The notes under the pieces are model-generated. The model saw nothing but the letters and a program-made list of their open reading frames with translations. It made no database searches and had not been told where the DNA came from. From Sphingomonas faeni (lineage in GTDB: Bacteria; Pseudomonadota; Alphaproteobacteria; Sphingomonadales; Sphingomonadaceae), in assembly GCF_003053745.1 (NCBI RefSeq), contig NZ_QAYE01000011.1:3389-67388 (forward strand): DNA of 64,000 nucleotides, in the 5' to 3' direction. Positions 15,812-24,968 of this stretch are shown piece after piece (the stretch's first letter is position 1; every line of letters begins with the position of its first letter). Position numbers and translations under genes: made by a program.

Positions 15812-16783
15812 TCAGTGCAGGACAGTTGGGACTGGAATAAGGTTCACCATGCCGCTGTGTGTCCGAGCTGTGGCGCGGGCCGTCCATTCGTCGCCTTCCC
15901 GCGCGTCGAGAGTACGAATCCAGATGGCGCCGCCCTCGTTTTTGGCCTGATACATCAATTGATCGGCAACTCCGACCTGAGCTTTGTCGACACCGGTTTT
16001 ACTAAGGTTCAACACCAGGGCGCCCATGCTGCAGCCCAGCGCGAACGGCGTCTGCATGCAGTTCATCTGCAAATGCAGTGTCTTGGCGCGACGGTAGCCT
16101 TCAGCTTCTGTATCGACCGGCAAGAACAACAGGAATTCGTCGCCACCGATCCGGGCGAACACGTCGCTAGATCGAATCAAATCACGGACCCCGTTCGCGA
16201 AGGCCCGAAGTGCTTCGTCCCCCGCGGCATGGCCGTCTCGGTCGTTGATCTGCTTGAAGCCATCGAGGTCGACATAGGCGAGTACGCCCCAAGCCCCATG
16301 CCTCGCGGCCGCACCGGCGTTGTCAAAGAAGGCCTGCTCGTTGACGAGCCCGGTCAGGGGATCGCTGCGTGCGCGATTCCATTCGCGATCGTGCGAGCGG
16401 CGCGTGCCGGACATCAGTACGATGATGATCGTCACCGCCAAGATCCGCATGGCCATGTTCCAAGCAATCGCAGTTTGACCGAGCGGATAAGCCTCCAATC
16501 CGTTCGCAGCGAGCGATACCGCCACGCAGGCGGCGCTGGTCAACGCGGCCTCGCGCCACCCTAAGGTCCAGGCGGGAATGCAGACGATTAGCAGGTAGAT
16601 CGGGCCGAACCACAGGGCATTCCCGGTCGCGCTATCGGCGAACCCGACGACAACAACGGCTGCGGCCGTCAGGGTGCCTGCCTGGACGCGAGAGAGCGCG
16701 GTCGTCCAAGCAATTAGTGCGTCCAGCCAGCCATGCCAAAGCCGAGCGGGTGGCAGCGCATGAGAAGACGAAGGAATATTCAT
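15812..16783 (-). CDS. Membrane diguanylate cyclase (GGDEF)
   Basis: The 323-residue protein has several N-terminal transmembrane helices (about residues 35-125) and a cytoplasmic GGDEF domain. The domain starts at DPLTGLVNEQAF (about 141) and has the active-site motif RIGGDEF (213-217). The inhibitory I-site RxxD (RSSD, 204-207) stands exactly five residues before it, so the enzyme should be limited by its own product. It makes cyclic di-GMP from two GTP. The second such gene is at 18143, with a Crp-like gene between, and a PilZ gene follows at 20.6 kb. Together these point to c-di-GMP control of EPS. Confidence 0.92.
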   Translation of the reverse strand: MNIPSSSHALPPARLWHGWLDALIAWTTALSRVQAGTLTAAAVVVVGFADSATGNALWFGPIYLLIVCIPAWTLGWREAALTSAACVAVSLAANGLEAYPLGQTAIAWNMAMRILAVTIIIVLMSGTRRSHDREWNRARSDPLTGLVNEQAFFDNAGAAARHGAWGVLAYVDLDGFKQINDRDGHAAGDEALRAFANGVRDLIRSSDVFARIGGDEFLLFLPVDTEAEGYRRAKTLHLQMNCMQTPFALGCSMGALVLNLSKTGVDKAQVGVADQLMYQAKNEGGAIWIRTLDAREGDEWTARATARTHSGMVNLIPVPTVLH

Positions 16784-17311
16784 TTTGCCACCGTAACGAC
16801 ATATAATTAAGCTTGTATTACGGTCGCTCTGTTACCTCGGATCGAGGTGAGAAAGTTGCTTTGACATAGCCCAAAATGGCAGCTTCTTCGTTCGGTGCGC
16901 TAGCGCTCAAGGACCGAAATTTAGGGCGCGTAGCGGAAGTCCCAAGGCGCGACAGCGAATATCCGCTTACTCAACCCGTCGCTTCAAAGCTGTCGTTCCG
17001 CTATTCTTCCCAAGGCGGACATTCACGGATCCCGATCAAGTTTCAAGAGCATCTGGGCTTGGAGAGGGGCCTGTCAATATCTGTTACCATAACAAACATA
17101 TGTTAGTCCGACAACTCAAACATATGTCTTAATATAAAAGGGCAAAACTTTAACTGGCCTGTTAACAAAGACTTGTTCTGATTAATCGAATTATACATAT
17201 CAATATTTGATTTTGTTAAATCATGATAGGTTGATTTGCCGCAATATTTTTACAACATTGTAGTAAATCGAGAGTGCACGCGATCCCGCCTTGCATTTGG
17301 TGGGATCGATC
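16784..17311. other. Intergenic region between divergent cyclase and Crp-like gene
   Basis: A 528-bp non-coding region between divergently read genes, AT-rich from about 17085 to 17260. It holds two ACATATGT boxes (17096-17103 and 17120-17127) and should contain both promoters. Confidence 0.6.
17095..17127. promoter_or_regulatory. Paired ACATATGT boxes upstream of the Crp-like gene
   Basis: AACATATGTT (17095-17104) is a perfect palindrome, and ACATATGT recurs at 17120-17127. The start-to-start distance is 24 bp, a little over two helical turns. They lie about 190 bp upstream of the Crp-like start. They could be operators for that regulator or for an unknown one. Confidence 0.4.
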
Positions 17312-18076
17312 ATGAGCATAGCAAACATCAGTCCGCTCGTTCGTATGGCCGACAAACTTGCGCTCCACGCGCCTATTTCGGTGGAAGATCGGGTCAGCCT
17401 GCTCGAACTACCGTACGCGTCACGCTTTTTCGAAGCCGGTAGTTATCTGCTTCGAGATGGCGATACGCGTGACCAATGCGGCATGTTGGTTTCGGGTTTC
17501 GCCTATCGCCATAAAATTAACGTGGAAGGCCTGCGCCAGATCGTCTCGATCCATATCCCTGGCGAGGTCTACGATTTGCAACAACTGCATCTCGCCACTG
17601 CAGACACTAATGTGCAGGCCCTGACACGGTGTGAGATCGCGACGATCCCCCACGAGGCGCTGCGCCGGCTTGCGGCGGAACGCCCTTCGGTCGCACACGC
17701 GCTCACTGTGACAACGATCGTCGAGTTATCGATGTCGCGGGAGTGGATGCTTGGTATCGGACGGCGCGACGCACGCACGCGCCTTGCCCATTTGCTATGC
17801 GAGTTCGCTTTCAGGCTCGACAAACACGGCCTGCCGCCCGGTCAGGCATACGAACTGCCGATGACGCAGGAGCAACTGGCCGATACCCTTGGTTTGACGG
17901 CTGTGCATGTCAACAGGGTCTTGAAAGGTCTCGTGAACGATGGTCTGATTGTCCACAACAGGCGCGGCGTGACTATTCCGGATTGGGCAGTGTTGGTAGC
18001 GCAAGGAGGCTTCAATAGCCGATATCTGCACATGAACCCACCGGATGCGATAGTGCGGCCACCTGACCATGCGTAG
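17312..18076 (+). CDS. Crp/Fnr-family transcription regulator
   Basis: From ATG 17312 the product has 254 residues. A cyclic-nucleotide-binding-type beta roll (FFEAGSYLLRDGDTRDQCGMLVSG, then IVSIHIPGEVYDLQQL) is followed by a long dimer helix and a C-terminal winged helix-turn-helix (TQEQLADTLGLTAVHVNRVLKGL). There are no N-terminal iron-sulphur cysteines, so it is not a classical Fnr. The canonical cAMP-contacting R-S/T in the phosphate-binding loop is not evident, so the ligand is unknown. It sits between two diguanylate cyclases, which suggests a shared EPS or lifestyle circuit. GGGA lies upstream of the ATG. Confidence 0.9.
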   Translation: MSIANISPLVRMADKLALHAPISVEDRVSLLELPYASRFFEAGSYLLRDGDTRDQCGMLVSGFAYRHKINVEGLRQIVSIHIPGEVYDLQQLHLATADTNVQALTRCEIATIPHEALRRLAAERPSVAHALTVTTIVELSMSREWMLGIGRRDARTRLAHLLCEFAFRLDKHGLPPGQAYELPMTQEQLADTLGLTAVHVNRVLKGLVNDGLIVHNRRGVTIPDWAVLVAQGGFNSRYLHMNPPDAIVRPPDHA

Positions 18077-18142
18077 GAGATTCAGAGTTTCTTGTCGCCA
18101 ACAGCATTTAGAAAATGTGCTGGTACCGCCAGGTAGATCACG

Positions 18143-19138
18143 GTGTCCTTGAAAAGCGCGCCGAGCCTCAGCACATCCTCCAATCCTGACCGTCGAAATG
18201 CGCCAGCGAAATGGTCTCCACTCGAAGCAGCGCTGCGCAGATCGACCGATCTGAACAAGGCCGTAGCTGCAGTCTGGCTGACCTTGATGTGGAGCGCAGT
18301 CCTAGTCGTGGATGATGCGACAGGACCGCATCTTTCTTTGAACGCTGTATATCTGGCGCCTCTGTGTTTTACCGTATGGTGCCTTGGCAGCATTGCCGGT
18401 CTCGTATTCGGCCTCATCGTGGTCGCTATAACCCTGCAGCTCAACGGCTTTGGTGATGGCCCTTCCGCACAAGCCTCGACCGTTGCGACGTCGACCGCAG
18501 CCTGGAATGTTGGCGTGAGGGTCTTCGGCGTACTGTTCATCATTCTGTTCGTCGGAGCTTTCCGCCGAACGTTTGATCAGGAGCGGGCAAACGCACAGAT
18601 CGATCCTCTGACGGGGCTAGGCAATCGTCGGGCGTTCAAAAGGGAGTGCGGCAGCCTGGAACTCGCCAGTGCGCGAGATAATCGAATCCTTCTGTGCGGA
18701 TTGATCGATGTGGACGATTTCAAGGCGATCAACGACCGCTACGGGCACGCCGCGGGAGACGATGTCCTGAGTATCGTGGCAGATGCCCTTCTCTCTGCCG
18801 TCCGGCCCTATGACGTGACCGCCCGCCTAGGTGGGGACGAGTTTGCATTCTGCCTTGCCGTTCGAGACGCGGCATCCGCAGAAAGGAAAAGCCGTAAAAT
18901 CCACGATGCCGTCATGGCTGCGCTCAGTCGGGCAGACTATGGCGCTACCTGCAGTTTGGGAGCGGCGACAGGCGTAGACGTGGCGGAAACACTGCGCGTT
19001 GCCGATCAAACATTGTACCGCGCCAAAGACGCCGGAAAGAGCAAATGGGCATTTGAAGTGGGGCCCGCTCAGAAAGGGGTGAGCCTAGGCGCCAGCGCAT
19101 CGTCAGAACGTGCCCAGAACGCAACGTTCCGTATATAG
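18143..19138 (+). CDS. Membrane diguanylate cyclase (GGDEF)
   Basis: The 331-residue product has a basic N-terminus, hydrophobic segments at about residues 40-135, and a GGDEF domain starting at DPLTGLGNRRAF (about 154). The active-site motif is LGGDEF, with the I-site RPYD placed five residues upstream, so catalysis and product inhibition should both be intact. The GTG at 18143 has AGGT about 8 bases upstream and gives a sensible N-terminus. It is transcribed in the same direction as the Crp-like gene 66 bp upstream. Both cyclases have similar layout but only modest similarity outside the GGDEF core. Confidence 0.92.
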   Translation: MSLKSAPSLSTSSNPDRRNAPAKWSPLEAALRRSTDLNKAVAAVWLTLMWSAVLVVDDATGPHLSLNAVYLAPLCFTVWCLGSIAGLVFGLIVVAITLQLNGFGDGPSAQASTVATSTAAWNVGVRVFGVLFIILFVGAFRRTFDQERANAQIDPLTGLGNRRAFKRECGSLELASARDNRILLCGLIDVDDFKAINDRYGHAAGDDVLSIVADALLSAVRPYDVTARLGGDEFAFCLAVRDAASAERKSRKIHDAVMAALSRADYGATCSLGAATGVDVAETLRVADQTLYRAKDAGKSKWAFEVGPAQKGVSLGASASSERAQNATFRI

Positions 19139-19707
19139 ACTTATTATCGCTGTGACAGACCAACTTTGAACGGCAGACACATTAGATTTGCACTGTCCCG
19201 GATTTTAACGGACAGCCAACACCACAGATGTTCATGGTCGGAAGGTTCGACGAGCACGACCAGTGTACTGACGGCACTGTGACATAAGCTCAACGCCGTC
19301 TGCATCTCTGCTGTGTCTATCAGCGTATCTGTTGTGGCAACAGACCGGTACACCCCAATGCCCAAAGCAGAGACCTGTACAGTACCTGCTCTCGCGGATG
19401 GGGTTCGGTACATTTTTGTCGTGACGCGGCAGGCTGTCGAGACAGCGGCCGGTAGAATTCTCGATGACCTCGAGTTTCATGCATGGGCCGTTGAGAACGA
19501 TGAACGCCTCCGGACAATAGGTGATCATGTTCGACCAAAGCCTACCGCTAAGGGGGCTCGCGTCTATATCAAAATTCACCACGTCACCTGAATGCGTTGA
19601 GGGCATCCGGATCCGCTATCAGCAAAGCAGCAACAGTGCCTAGACCATTGAAAGCGATCCATATCGAATCTACTTGCGGACTCCCTTGACGAAGAAATGA
19701 GATTTTG
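19139..19707. other. Region without a confident gene
   Basis: Frames are open on both strands but none shows a known motif. The best plus-strand candidate is listed separately at 19358-19591. Confidence 0.4.
19358..19591 (+). CDS. Possible small hypothetical protein
   Basis: A 77-residue frame from ATG 19358 with a protein-like core (GVRYIFVVTRQAVETAAG, then LDDLEFHAWAVENDERL). It loosely recalls the DUF1488 layout, but no signature is decisive. The competing minus-strand frame over the same DNA looks no better. Low confidence. Confidence 0.3.
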   Translation: MPKAETCTVPALADGVRYIFVVTRQAVETAAGRILDDLEFHAWAVENDERLRTIGDHVRPKPTAKGARVYIKIHHVT

Positions 19708-20202
19708 ATGAGCGATGATATCAGCGCAGTTTAACTGGCTGCCGAACTGACCGCCGCATGGCTGGCAAATCCAAACACCCGAACCAGCGCGGATGACGTC
19801 CCTGCGTTCTTGATTTCGATGCATGCAGCGGTAGCGCAATTGTCGGGCACAGCGGCGCCGACACCAGCCGAAGAGCCGACGCAAACCTTCGAGCCTGCTG
19901 TTACGGCGCGCAAATCGCTTTCGTCGCCTGATCACATCATATCGATGATCGATGGTAAGCCATACAAGACGCTACGTCGCCATCTCTCGACCAATGGGCT
20001 GACCCCTAAAGAATACCGCACGCGTTACAACCTCAAGTCTGATTATCCGATGGTAGCACCGTCTTACTCGGAAGCGCGTCGGACCATGGCGAAATTCATC
20101 GGCTTGGGGCGCAAGCCTGGCCAGACCGTGCAAAAGCCCGCTGACGAGGCTTCCAAGACAGCGCGGAAGCCGCGTGCCCCCAAGGTTGCCGAAGAGGCTT
20201 GA
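19708..20202 (+). pseudogene. Ros/MucR-family regulator with a nonsense codon 9
   Basis: Reading from ATG 19708 gives MSDDISAV, then TAA at 19732-19734, then LAAELTAAWLANPNTRTSAD in the same frame. The last stretch aligns with the N-terminus of the intact homologue at 53156 (LAVELTAAWLANPSTRANAD). The conserved MucR part follows: KPYKTLRRHL, LTPKEYRTRYNL, DYPMVAPSY. If the stop is real, translation could only restart at TTG 19810 or ATG 19819, losing about 35 residues of the oligomerisation region. The finger is altered as well: the cysteine positions are not cysteines and the second histidine is Asn (HLSTN). MucR proteins are H-NS-like repressors that often control EPS genes. Confidence 0.8.
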
Positions 20203-20210
20203 ACCCAAAC

Positions 20211-20236
20211 AAGGGGAGGCGCGATCGCCTCCCCTT
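20211..20236 (+). terminator. Strong terminator hairpin
   Basis: AAGGGGAGGCG (20211-20221) and CGCCTCCCCTT (20226-20236) form a perfect 11-bp stem with a CGAT loop, eight bases after the MucR-like stop. The T-run is short (TTT then CTG). Confidence 0.85.
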
Positions 20237-20616
20237 TCTGAAATTATGGTAGAACCCGGCTAGCGGCTCTCGGGAGGGTGACGTCGCCAAGCGGACGGTT
20301 GGTCACGCAGGGTCATTGGCCGCCTTTGCCATGTTCCCTTGCCACATTGCGACCGGAATACTCGACGTAAAAACGTTTGGCGCGTTCCGCGTCCGTCTCA
20401 CAGAACGCGGTCTAGGCTTGTCTAGGAGCTGGTGGCCATTCAATCCGTGTTGCTCACCCCGACCTCCAGATAGCGCCGAAAGCAGGTTCGGCGCGACACC
20501 CCGCCCCTTAAACCGAGACCGTTATCCTTGTCCGTAATGAATCCGTTACCGGCGCGTATCCCCCTCGGCACCCCACGGGCGTTGCGGGCTCCGACGTCTT
20601 TCCCCGTTTGTGCGGC
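20237..20616. other. Non-coding gap upstream of the PilZ gene
   Basis: No supported gene in these 380 bases; presumably the promoter of the PilZ gene. Confidence 0.5.
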
Positions 20617-21026
20617 ATGACCGAAGGTCCAGACCGAACTGAAGTAGACGATCACGCGCCCGCGCAACGCGAACCTCGCCAAAGCGTACTCCTCAGCGCG
20701 ACGCTTGAATGTTTTGGAAGACCGGGGGCGACAAAACACCGCGTCCGCGATCTGTCTCCTCAAGGCATGCGTATCGAGCAAGCAGCAGGCTTACAGGTCG
20801 GGGCAACCGTACTTGTAGCGGTCGGCCAGCTTGAGGCCGTTGGCGCGGCGATCGTGTGGATCAAGAAAGCTCCGCGGGCGTAAAGTTCGCAAAAGCCATC
20901 GACCCGGAAAAGGCGCGAGGAAAAGCCGCCGTGCGTCCCAAAGCTAAGATCTTGCCTCGCCCAGAAAAACAGCGGGGGGCGACGACGGGCTGGGTTGCCG
21001 ACCTCGAAAATCCCGATCGTAAATAG
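20617..21026 (+). pseudogene. PilZ-domain c-di-GMP receptor gene with a 1-bp frameshift
   Basis: The product from ATG 20617 shows both c-di-GMP-binding motifs: the R-x-x-R-type switch (QREPRQS) and DLSPQGMRIE, the D/N-x-S-x-x-G motif. The frame stops at 20880-20882 (TAA). Inserting one base near 20865 (AAG-AAA to AAG-GAA) restores ESSAGVKFAKAIDPEKARGK and a tail to TAG 21024-21026, the expected end of a PilZ protein. The binding core upstream is intact, so the short form might still bind ligand. A sequencing error at this G/A-rich spot would give the same picture. The gene lies between the c-di-GMP cyclases and the EPS cluster. Confidence 0.75.
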
Positions 21027-21049
21027 CGAGCCCTCTCCGGTGCGATCAC

Positions 21050-22156
21050 TTAAATCGAGCTGGCAGCGGGCTCGATCTCTGGCCCCATTAGCGCCGGTTT
21101 CGGTCGAGGCGCCATCACGTCAGCCCGGAACCGGTTCGGTTGAAAGTATTCGGTATCGACGGCGGGACCAACTTTGGTCTTCTTCTTCACGATCCAGACA
21201 AGATACGCTGGCAGACTCATTACCGCGCCGATGTAATTTACCAGGGTAAGAGGGCGGTCAACGGCTTCTAAGGACGCGGTCAGATCCTGTAGCGCGCGGT
21301 GGTATCGCTGGAGACGCCATTTAATCGCGGTTCTAGCAATATTATTCCTCGCAAACGTCTTTGCGTGAACATACGCCTCGTCAGACCAACACATTTCGCC
21401 AAACGCGAGCATGATTTCGAAGTACGTTATGAGCATCATATTGATTTGAAGCGCCGTCACGGGCGTACGACCGACGGTTGCTAGGCGATCAGAAAAGTTT
21501 TGACCATGCCGTCGCGTATAGACGAGTGGCTCGTTAATGTAACCAAAAGATCCGCGAAGTACCATACGCACCATTGCATACGGATCTGCGCCCACCTTAT
21601 GCGTCCCGAAGAACGGCTTCCCACGATCATCCGAATCAAGTCGGCCAAATAGATGTTGGTATGGTAACCAGCATATGCTCCTGTCCATTATCATTCGAGC
21701 TGCGACCTTACCATCAACGACACCATTGTTGATCGGCAGGTTTGCGCGCCTGACCATCTCACAGTATACGTCATGGCACGAGACAACCTGAACATCGGGA
21801 TGCCGCTCGCTGATGTCTACGAACTTTGCAATACACGTCGCATGCATCAAATCGTCGGCACAGTGTAACTTTACGTACACAGCATCGCTTGGAACAAAGG
21901 AAAAGGCATGGTCCCAATTGTCGGTAATCGGTAATGTCGCATCGTTCCGATACACGCTTACCGGTACGGTATGCGCATCGAATGCCTCTAGTAGTGCACG
22001 CGTTCCATCGGTGCTGGCATTGTCTAAAACAATGTGGACGATATTTGGATATGTCTGCGCCTGAACCGAATCCATGGCGGCTTGCAAGAACGCTTCGCCG
22101 TTCAGCACTGGAGTGACGATTACCACTAAGGGCGGTTTAGCTGGGAATGTCGCCAT
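21050..22156 (-). CDS. Family 2 glycosyltransferase
   Basis: From ATG 22156 the product has 368 residues with the GT-A fold start VVIVTPVLNGEAFLQAAMDS, then DNASTDGTRALLE and an acidic metal site in LHCADDLMH. It should transfer a sugar from a nucleotide donor to the EPS repeat-unit lipid at the inner face of the membrane. A hydrophobic segment near residue 325 (YIGAVMSLPAYLVWIV) may hold it at the membrane. It is the last gene of a leftward unit with a GT4 and a C-methyltransferase. In-frame ATG 22201 is possible but gives a less typical N-terminus. Sugar specificity cannot be read from sequence. Confidence 0.88.
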   Translation of the reverse strand: MATFPAKPPLVVIVTPVLNGEAFLQAAMDSVQAQTYPNIVHIVLDNASTDGTRALLEAFDAHTVPVSVYRNDATLPITDNWDHAFSFVPSDAVYVKLHCADDLMHATCIAKFVDISERHPDVQVVSCHDVYCEMVRRANLPINNGVVDGKVAARMIMDRSICWLPYQHLFGRLDSDDRGKPFFGTHKVGADPYAMVRMVLRGSFGYINEPLVYTRRHGQNFSDRLATVGRTPVTALQINMMLITYFEIMLAFGEMCWSDEAYVHAKTFARNNIARTAIKWRLQRYHRALQDLTASLEAVDRPLTLVNYIGAVMSLPAYLVWIVKKKTKVGPAVDTEYFQPNRFRADVMAPRPKPALMGPEIEPAASSI

Positions 22157-22226
22157 AAATGCCCCTAGAATTCGACCTGTGACGGCAATCCTCCGCGTCA
22201 CACCATCGCCAAGCTGCCAATCTGTT

Positions 22227-23447
22227 TCAGATATTCGGGGTTGCCTTCAACAATTCAGGCAAATAGCCATTGCTGTGAAACACCTGCCCCTTGTTCCCTA
22301 TCGAAGCTTTGCGTTCATTGGTAAGTTCGCAACGCCAGCTCTTTGAAAACGCCTCCCGCGTGAATCGGCTTATGCCCTTCGAGAGCGCAGCCGATCGCGC
22401 CGAAAATTCGGCGTGCGACATGTTCCACAAGGCGATCATCTCCTGCGCTATTGCCAGTTCGTCTTCCGGGTCGACAACACTCGCCCCCTCCCCTGCGACT
22501 TCTTCAAGCACGCTATTTCGACTGATGATTGGCACCAGGCCTCGACCGATTGCCTCGGCAACCGGCATGCCAAAACCTTCGAGCCGACTAGGCAGGACGA
22601 ACCCTTTTGCCTGTGCATAGAGCCAAGAAAGTTCGCCATCTGATACATAGGGCAGTAGATCGACCCCTGCCGTTGCCGCAGCGGCGTCCACGACCGCTTC
22701 CCAGCCGGGCTCGTGTGCGCCGCACAATACGTATCGCGCACCGTGAGCTGCTAGTCCGGACCGCGCAAACGCGCGGATTGCGGTGAGCTGGTTTTTGCGC
22801 CGTCCAAGACTCCCCACGGTAAGGAAAAAAGGCGGGCGCAATCCCAGGACAGGCGTCTGAACGCGATCATCAATATCCGCGCGTAGGTGCGGGTATATCA
22901 CGCTCCTCGGACTATCAGATCCTACCAACCGCTCGAACTCGCGTTGCGAGCTCAAAGAGACGAACACCATGCGCGGCTGGACGCACCTAATCTTCTCGTA
23001 CGCTCGCTCATAGAGCGTGCGTAACCAGTCCGTAAATAACTCGGGGTGCGTCAAGGGACCAAGATCGTGGCACAGAACAATGTCGCGCGGGGTTAGCTGC
23101 GACATAACAACCGTAAATGGATCGAGATATAAGGTTCTCAGGGATGCTCTGCGCAGCGGGATTCGCAGCGATCGGGAATACGCATAGAGTCTCTTCTCTA
23201 ACTTCAGGCCATAGCGCAATATTGTGTTCTCAGGTTTGTCTCCGGACGTTTCGGCGCCACGCCAATATCGGACATCTGCGATCATGGATCGATTATCGTC
23301 AATAATGTCCTTGCCTAGAAAATACTTACCCGTTCTGTTTTCGAGCGCAACAGAGAAATCAACGCTCCAAAGCTGTTGGGAACTGAAGGTCATATCAGGA
23401 GATCCGTTTTCATGCACTATATCTGGCATGATGTTCTGAATGCGCAT
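22227..23447 (-). CDS. Family 4 (group 1) glycosyltransferase
   Basis: The 406-residue product has a GT-B fold. The C-terminal half shows TVGSLGRRKNQLTAIRAF, then FVLPSRLEGFGMPVAEAIGR with the E-x7-E motif (EGFGMPVAE) and a terminal helix typical of GT4 retaining enzymes. I place the start at ATG 23447, which shares its A with the upstream gene's TGA (TGATG), a sign of translational coupling; a longer frame to 23513 overlaps that gene. It probably adds one residue of the EPS repeat unit. It works with the GT2 downstream and the methyltransferase upstream. Confidence 0.88.
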   Translation of the reverse strand: MRIQNIMPDIVHENGSPDMTFSSQQLWSVDFSVALENRTGKYFLGKDIIDDNRSMIADVRYWRGAETSGDKPENTILRYGLKLEKRLYAYSRSLRIPLRRASLRTLYLDPFTVVMSQLTPRDIVLCHDLGPLTHPELFTDWLRTLYERAYEKIRCVQPRMVFVSLSSQREFERLVGSDSPRSVIYPHLRADIDDRVQTPVLGLRPPFFLTVGSLGRRKNQLTAIRAFARSGLAAHGARYVLCGAHEPGWEAVVDAAAATAGVDLLPYVSDGELSWLYAQAKGFVLPSRLEGFGMPVAEAIGRGLVPIISRNSVLEEVAGEGASVVDPEDELAIAQEMIALWNMSHAEFSARSAALSKGISRFTREAFSKSWRCELTNERKASIGNKGQVFHSNGYLPELLKATPNI

Positions 23448-24688
23448 CAGGATACGAAGATAGCTGGCCAAGGAATCGCCGATATGAACTTTGTGTTGGG
23501 ATGTGCATCCCATAAAGATTTATCCGAGACGATCTCGTCTTTCAAATTCCAAGGCAGGATAACGACATAATCGGGATCCGTATCATCAAAGGCGCTCGGC
23601 GACCGGATCGGAATGCGTACCCCAGGGATCATCCGGCCTTGCTTCGATACGGACCTATCAACGGTAAAGTCGATGATGTCGGGTCCGATGCCACAATAGT
23701 TGAGCAACGTCGTGCCTTTGGCCGGCGCACCATAGGCCGCGATGCTCTTTCCCTTTCCTTTTAGCCCCTTCAGCATTTGACGGAATTCATCGCGCAGTGC
23801 GCGCACGCGTGTCGCCCATTGCGCGTAGGTCTCGTCGCGATCGATTCCGTAGGCGAGTTCCTCGTCGAGTAGAGCTTGCACCGCAGGCGCGGTGCGATGC
23901 GCGGCATCTGCTCGGCAAACAAGATATCGCAGCGATCCCCCATGGGTCGTCAGTTCCTCGATATCGAATACGCGCAAGCCTGCCGTGGCAAAGACACGCA
24001 TCGCAGCGAATAAGGAGTAATAGGAAAAGTGCTCGTGATAAATCGTATCAAATTGCAGACGCTCCATCAGCCTGAGGAGATGCTGCACCTCGACCGTTGC
24101 TACCGCGTCGGGATTTAGAAGCTCGTATATACCTGACGCAAAATCATTGACGTCAGGGACATGCGCAAAAACATTGTTCGCGGTGATAAGATCGGCCTTG
24201 CCGCTGCGCTCGACCATTTCAAGAGCATATTCCCGCCCAAAGAAGGCCACGTGCGTTTCGATGCCTTTTGCGATCGCAACGTCGGCAACCGAGCGGCACG
24301 GCTCTACGCCGACAGCGGCGAGGCCGCGTGCCATCGAATACTGCAATAGATAGCCGTCGTTGCTCGCGATTTCGATATGCCGCGCGCCGGGCTCAAGACC
24401 AAACCGGTCGGCCATCTTATCGACATAGAGTCTCGCATGTTCCAGCCACTCCTGCGAGGTGGAGGAAAAATACGCGTAATCATCGCGGAACAGATCAGCG
24501 GCATCTTTGTGATCGATCGTTTGCGCAAGCCGACATTCGCTACATACGACCACCTTGAGACCGACGATGGCGTCGACAGGCGGGGCGCCAACCGGGTCAA
24601 CATAATCATTGGCTACGGGCATATCGCCCAGGTCAGCCAGCACGAGATCAATTGATCCTCCGCAATGACGACATCCACGTCCCTCCAT
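23447..24688 (-). CDS. Sugar C-methyltransferase (NovU/TylC-like family)
   Basis: The 413-residue product has the three parts of nucleotide-sugar C-methyltransferases. The N-terminal zinc-binding segment carries C6/C9 and C49/C52. The SAM-binding Rossmann core has IEIASNDGYLLQ at about 104-115, followed by the catalytic-region motif HEHFSYYSL. The C-terminal domain starts at IAAYGAPAKGTTLLNY. These enzymes methylate C-3 of 4-keto-6-deoxy sugars bound to dTDP or CDP. A matching cytidylyltransferase and epimerase lie at 42.8-45.4 kb, so the polymer probably contains a branched C-methyl sugar. It is the first gene of a three-gene leftward unit. Confidence 0.9.
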   Translation of the reverse strand: MEGRGCRHCGGSIDLVLADLGDMPVANDYVDPVGAPPVDAIVGLKVVVCSECRLAQTIDHKDAADLFRDDYAYFSSTSQEWLEHARLYVDKMADRFGLEPGARHIEIASNDGYLLQYSMARGLAAVGVEPCRSVADVAIAKGIETHVAFFGREYALEMVERSGKADLITANNVFAHVPDVNDFASGIYELLNPDAVATVEVQHLLRLMERLQFDTIYHEHFSYYSLFAAMRVFATAGLRVFDIEELTTHGGSLRYLVCRADAAHRTAPAVQALLDEELAYGIDRDETYAQWATRVRALRDEFRQMLKGLKGKGKSIAAYGAPAKGTTLLNYCGIGPDIIDFTVDRSVSKQGRMIPGVRIPIRSPSAFDDTDPDYVVILPWNLKDEIVSDKSLWDAHPNTKFISAIPWPAIFVS

Positions 24689-24968
24689 AGCCGCGCCCCG
24701 TATACCAACTGGCTGAAGATCACCGTGACCTATCGCCCCCGCAATACAGATATCAGTACTGCGATCGGTAGATAGTATCTTGACGAGGTAACCCGCCGTT
24801 CGACAGCTATACTACCCGAAATACCCGCGGACATCTCAGACAGGATATGTAATCATAGGGCATTCCGGTTGTTTAGCCGCTCGCGACGCCGCCAATTGCA
24901 GCCGCACGAGGGGGTGGGGAAACCCAGCCGGAAACCATAATTCGACGCGGGCCAAGGAAGGGGTACAT

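Noticed and set aside
15815..16564. 249-codon plus-strand frame over the first diguanylate cyclase
   Set aside because: It is the mirror of the GGDEF gene and has no recognisable feature.
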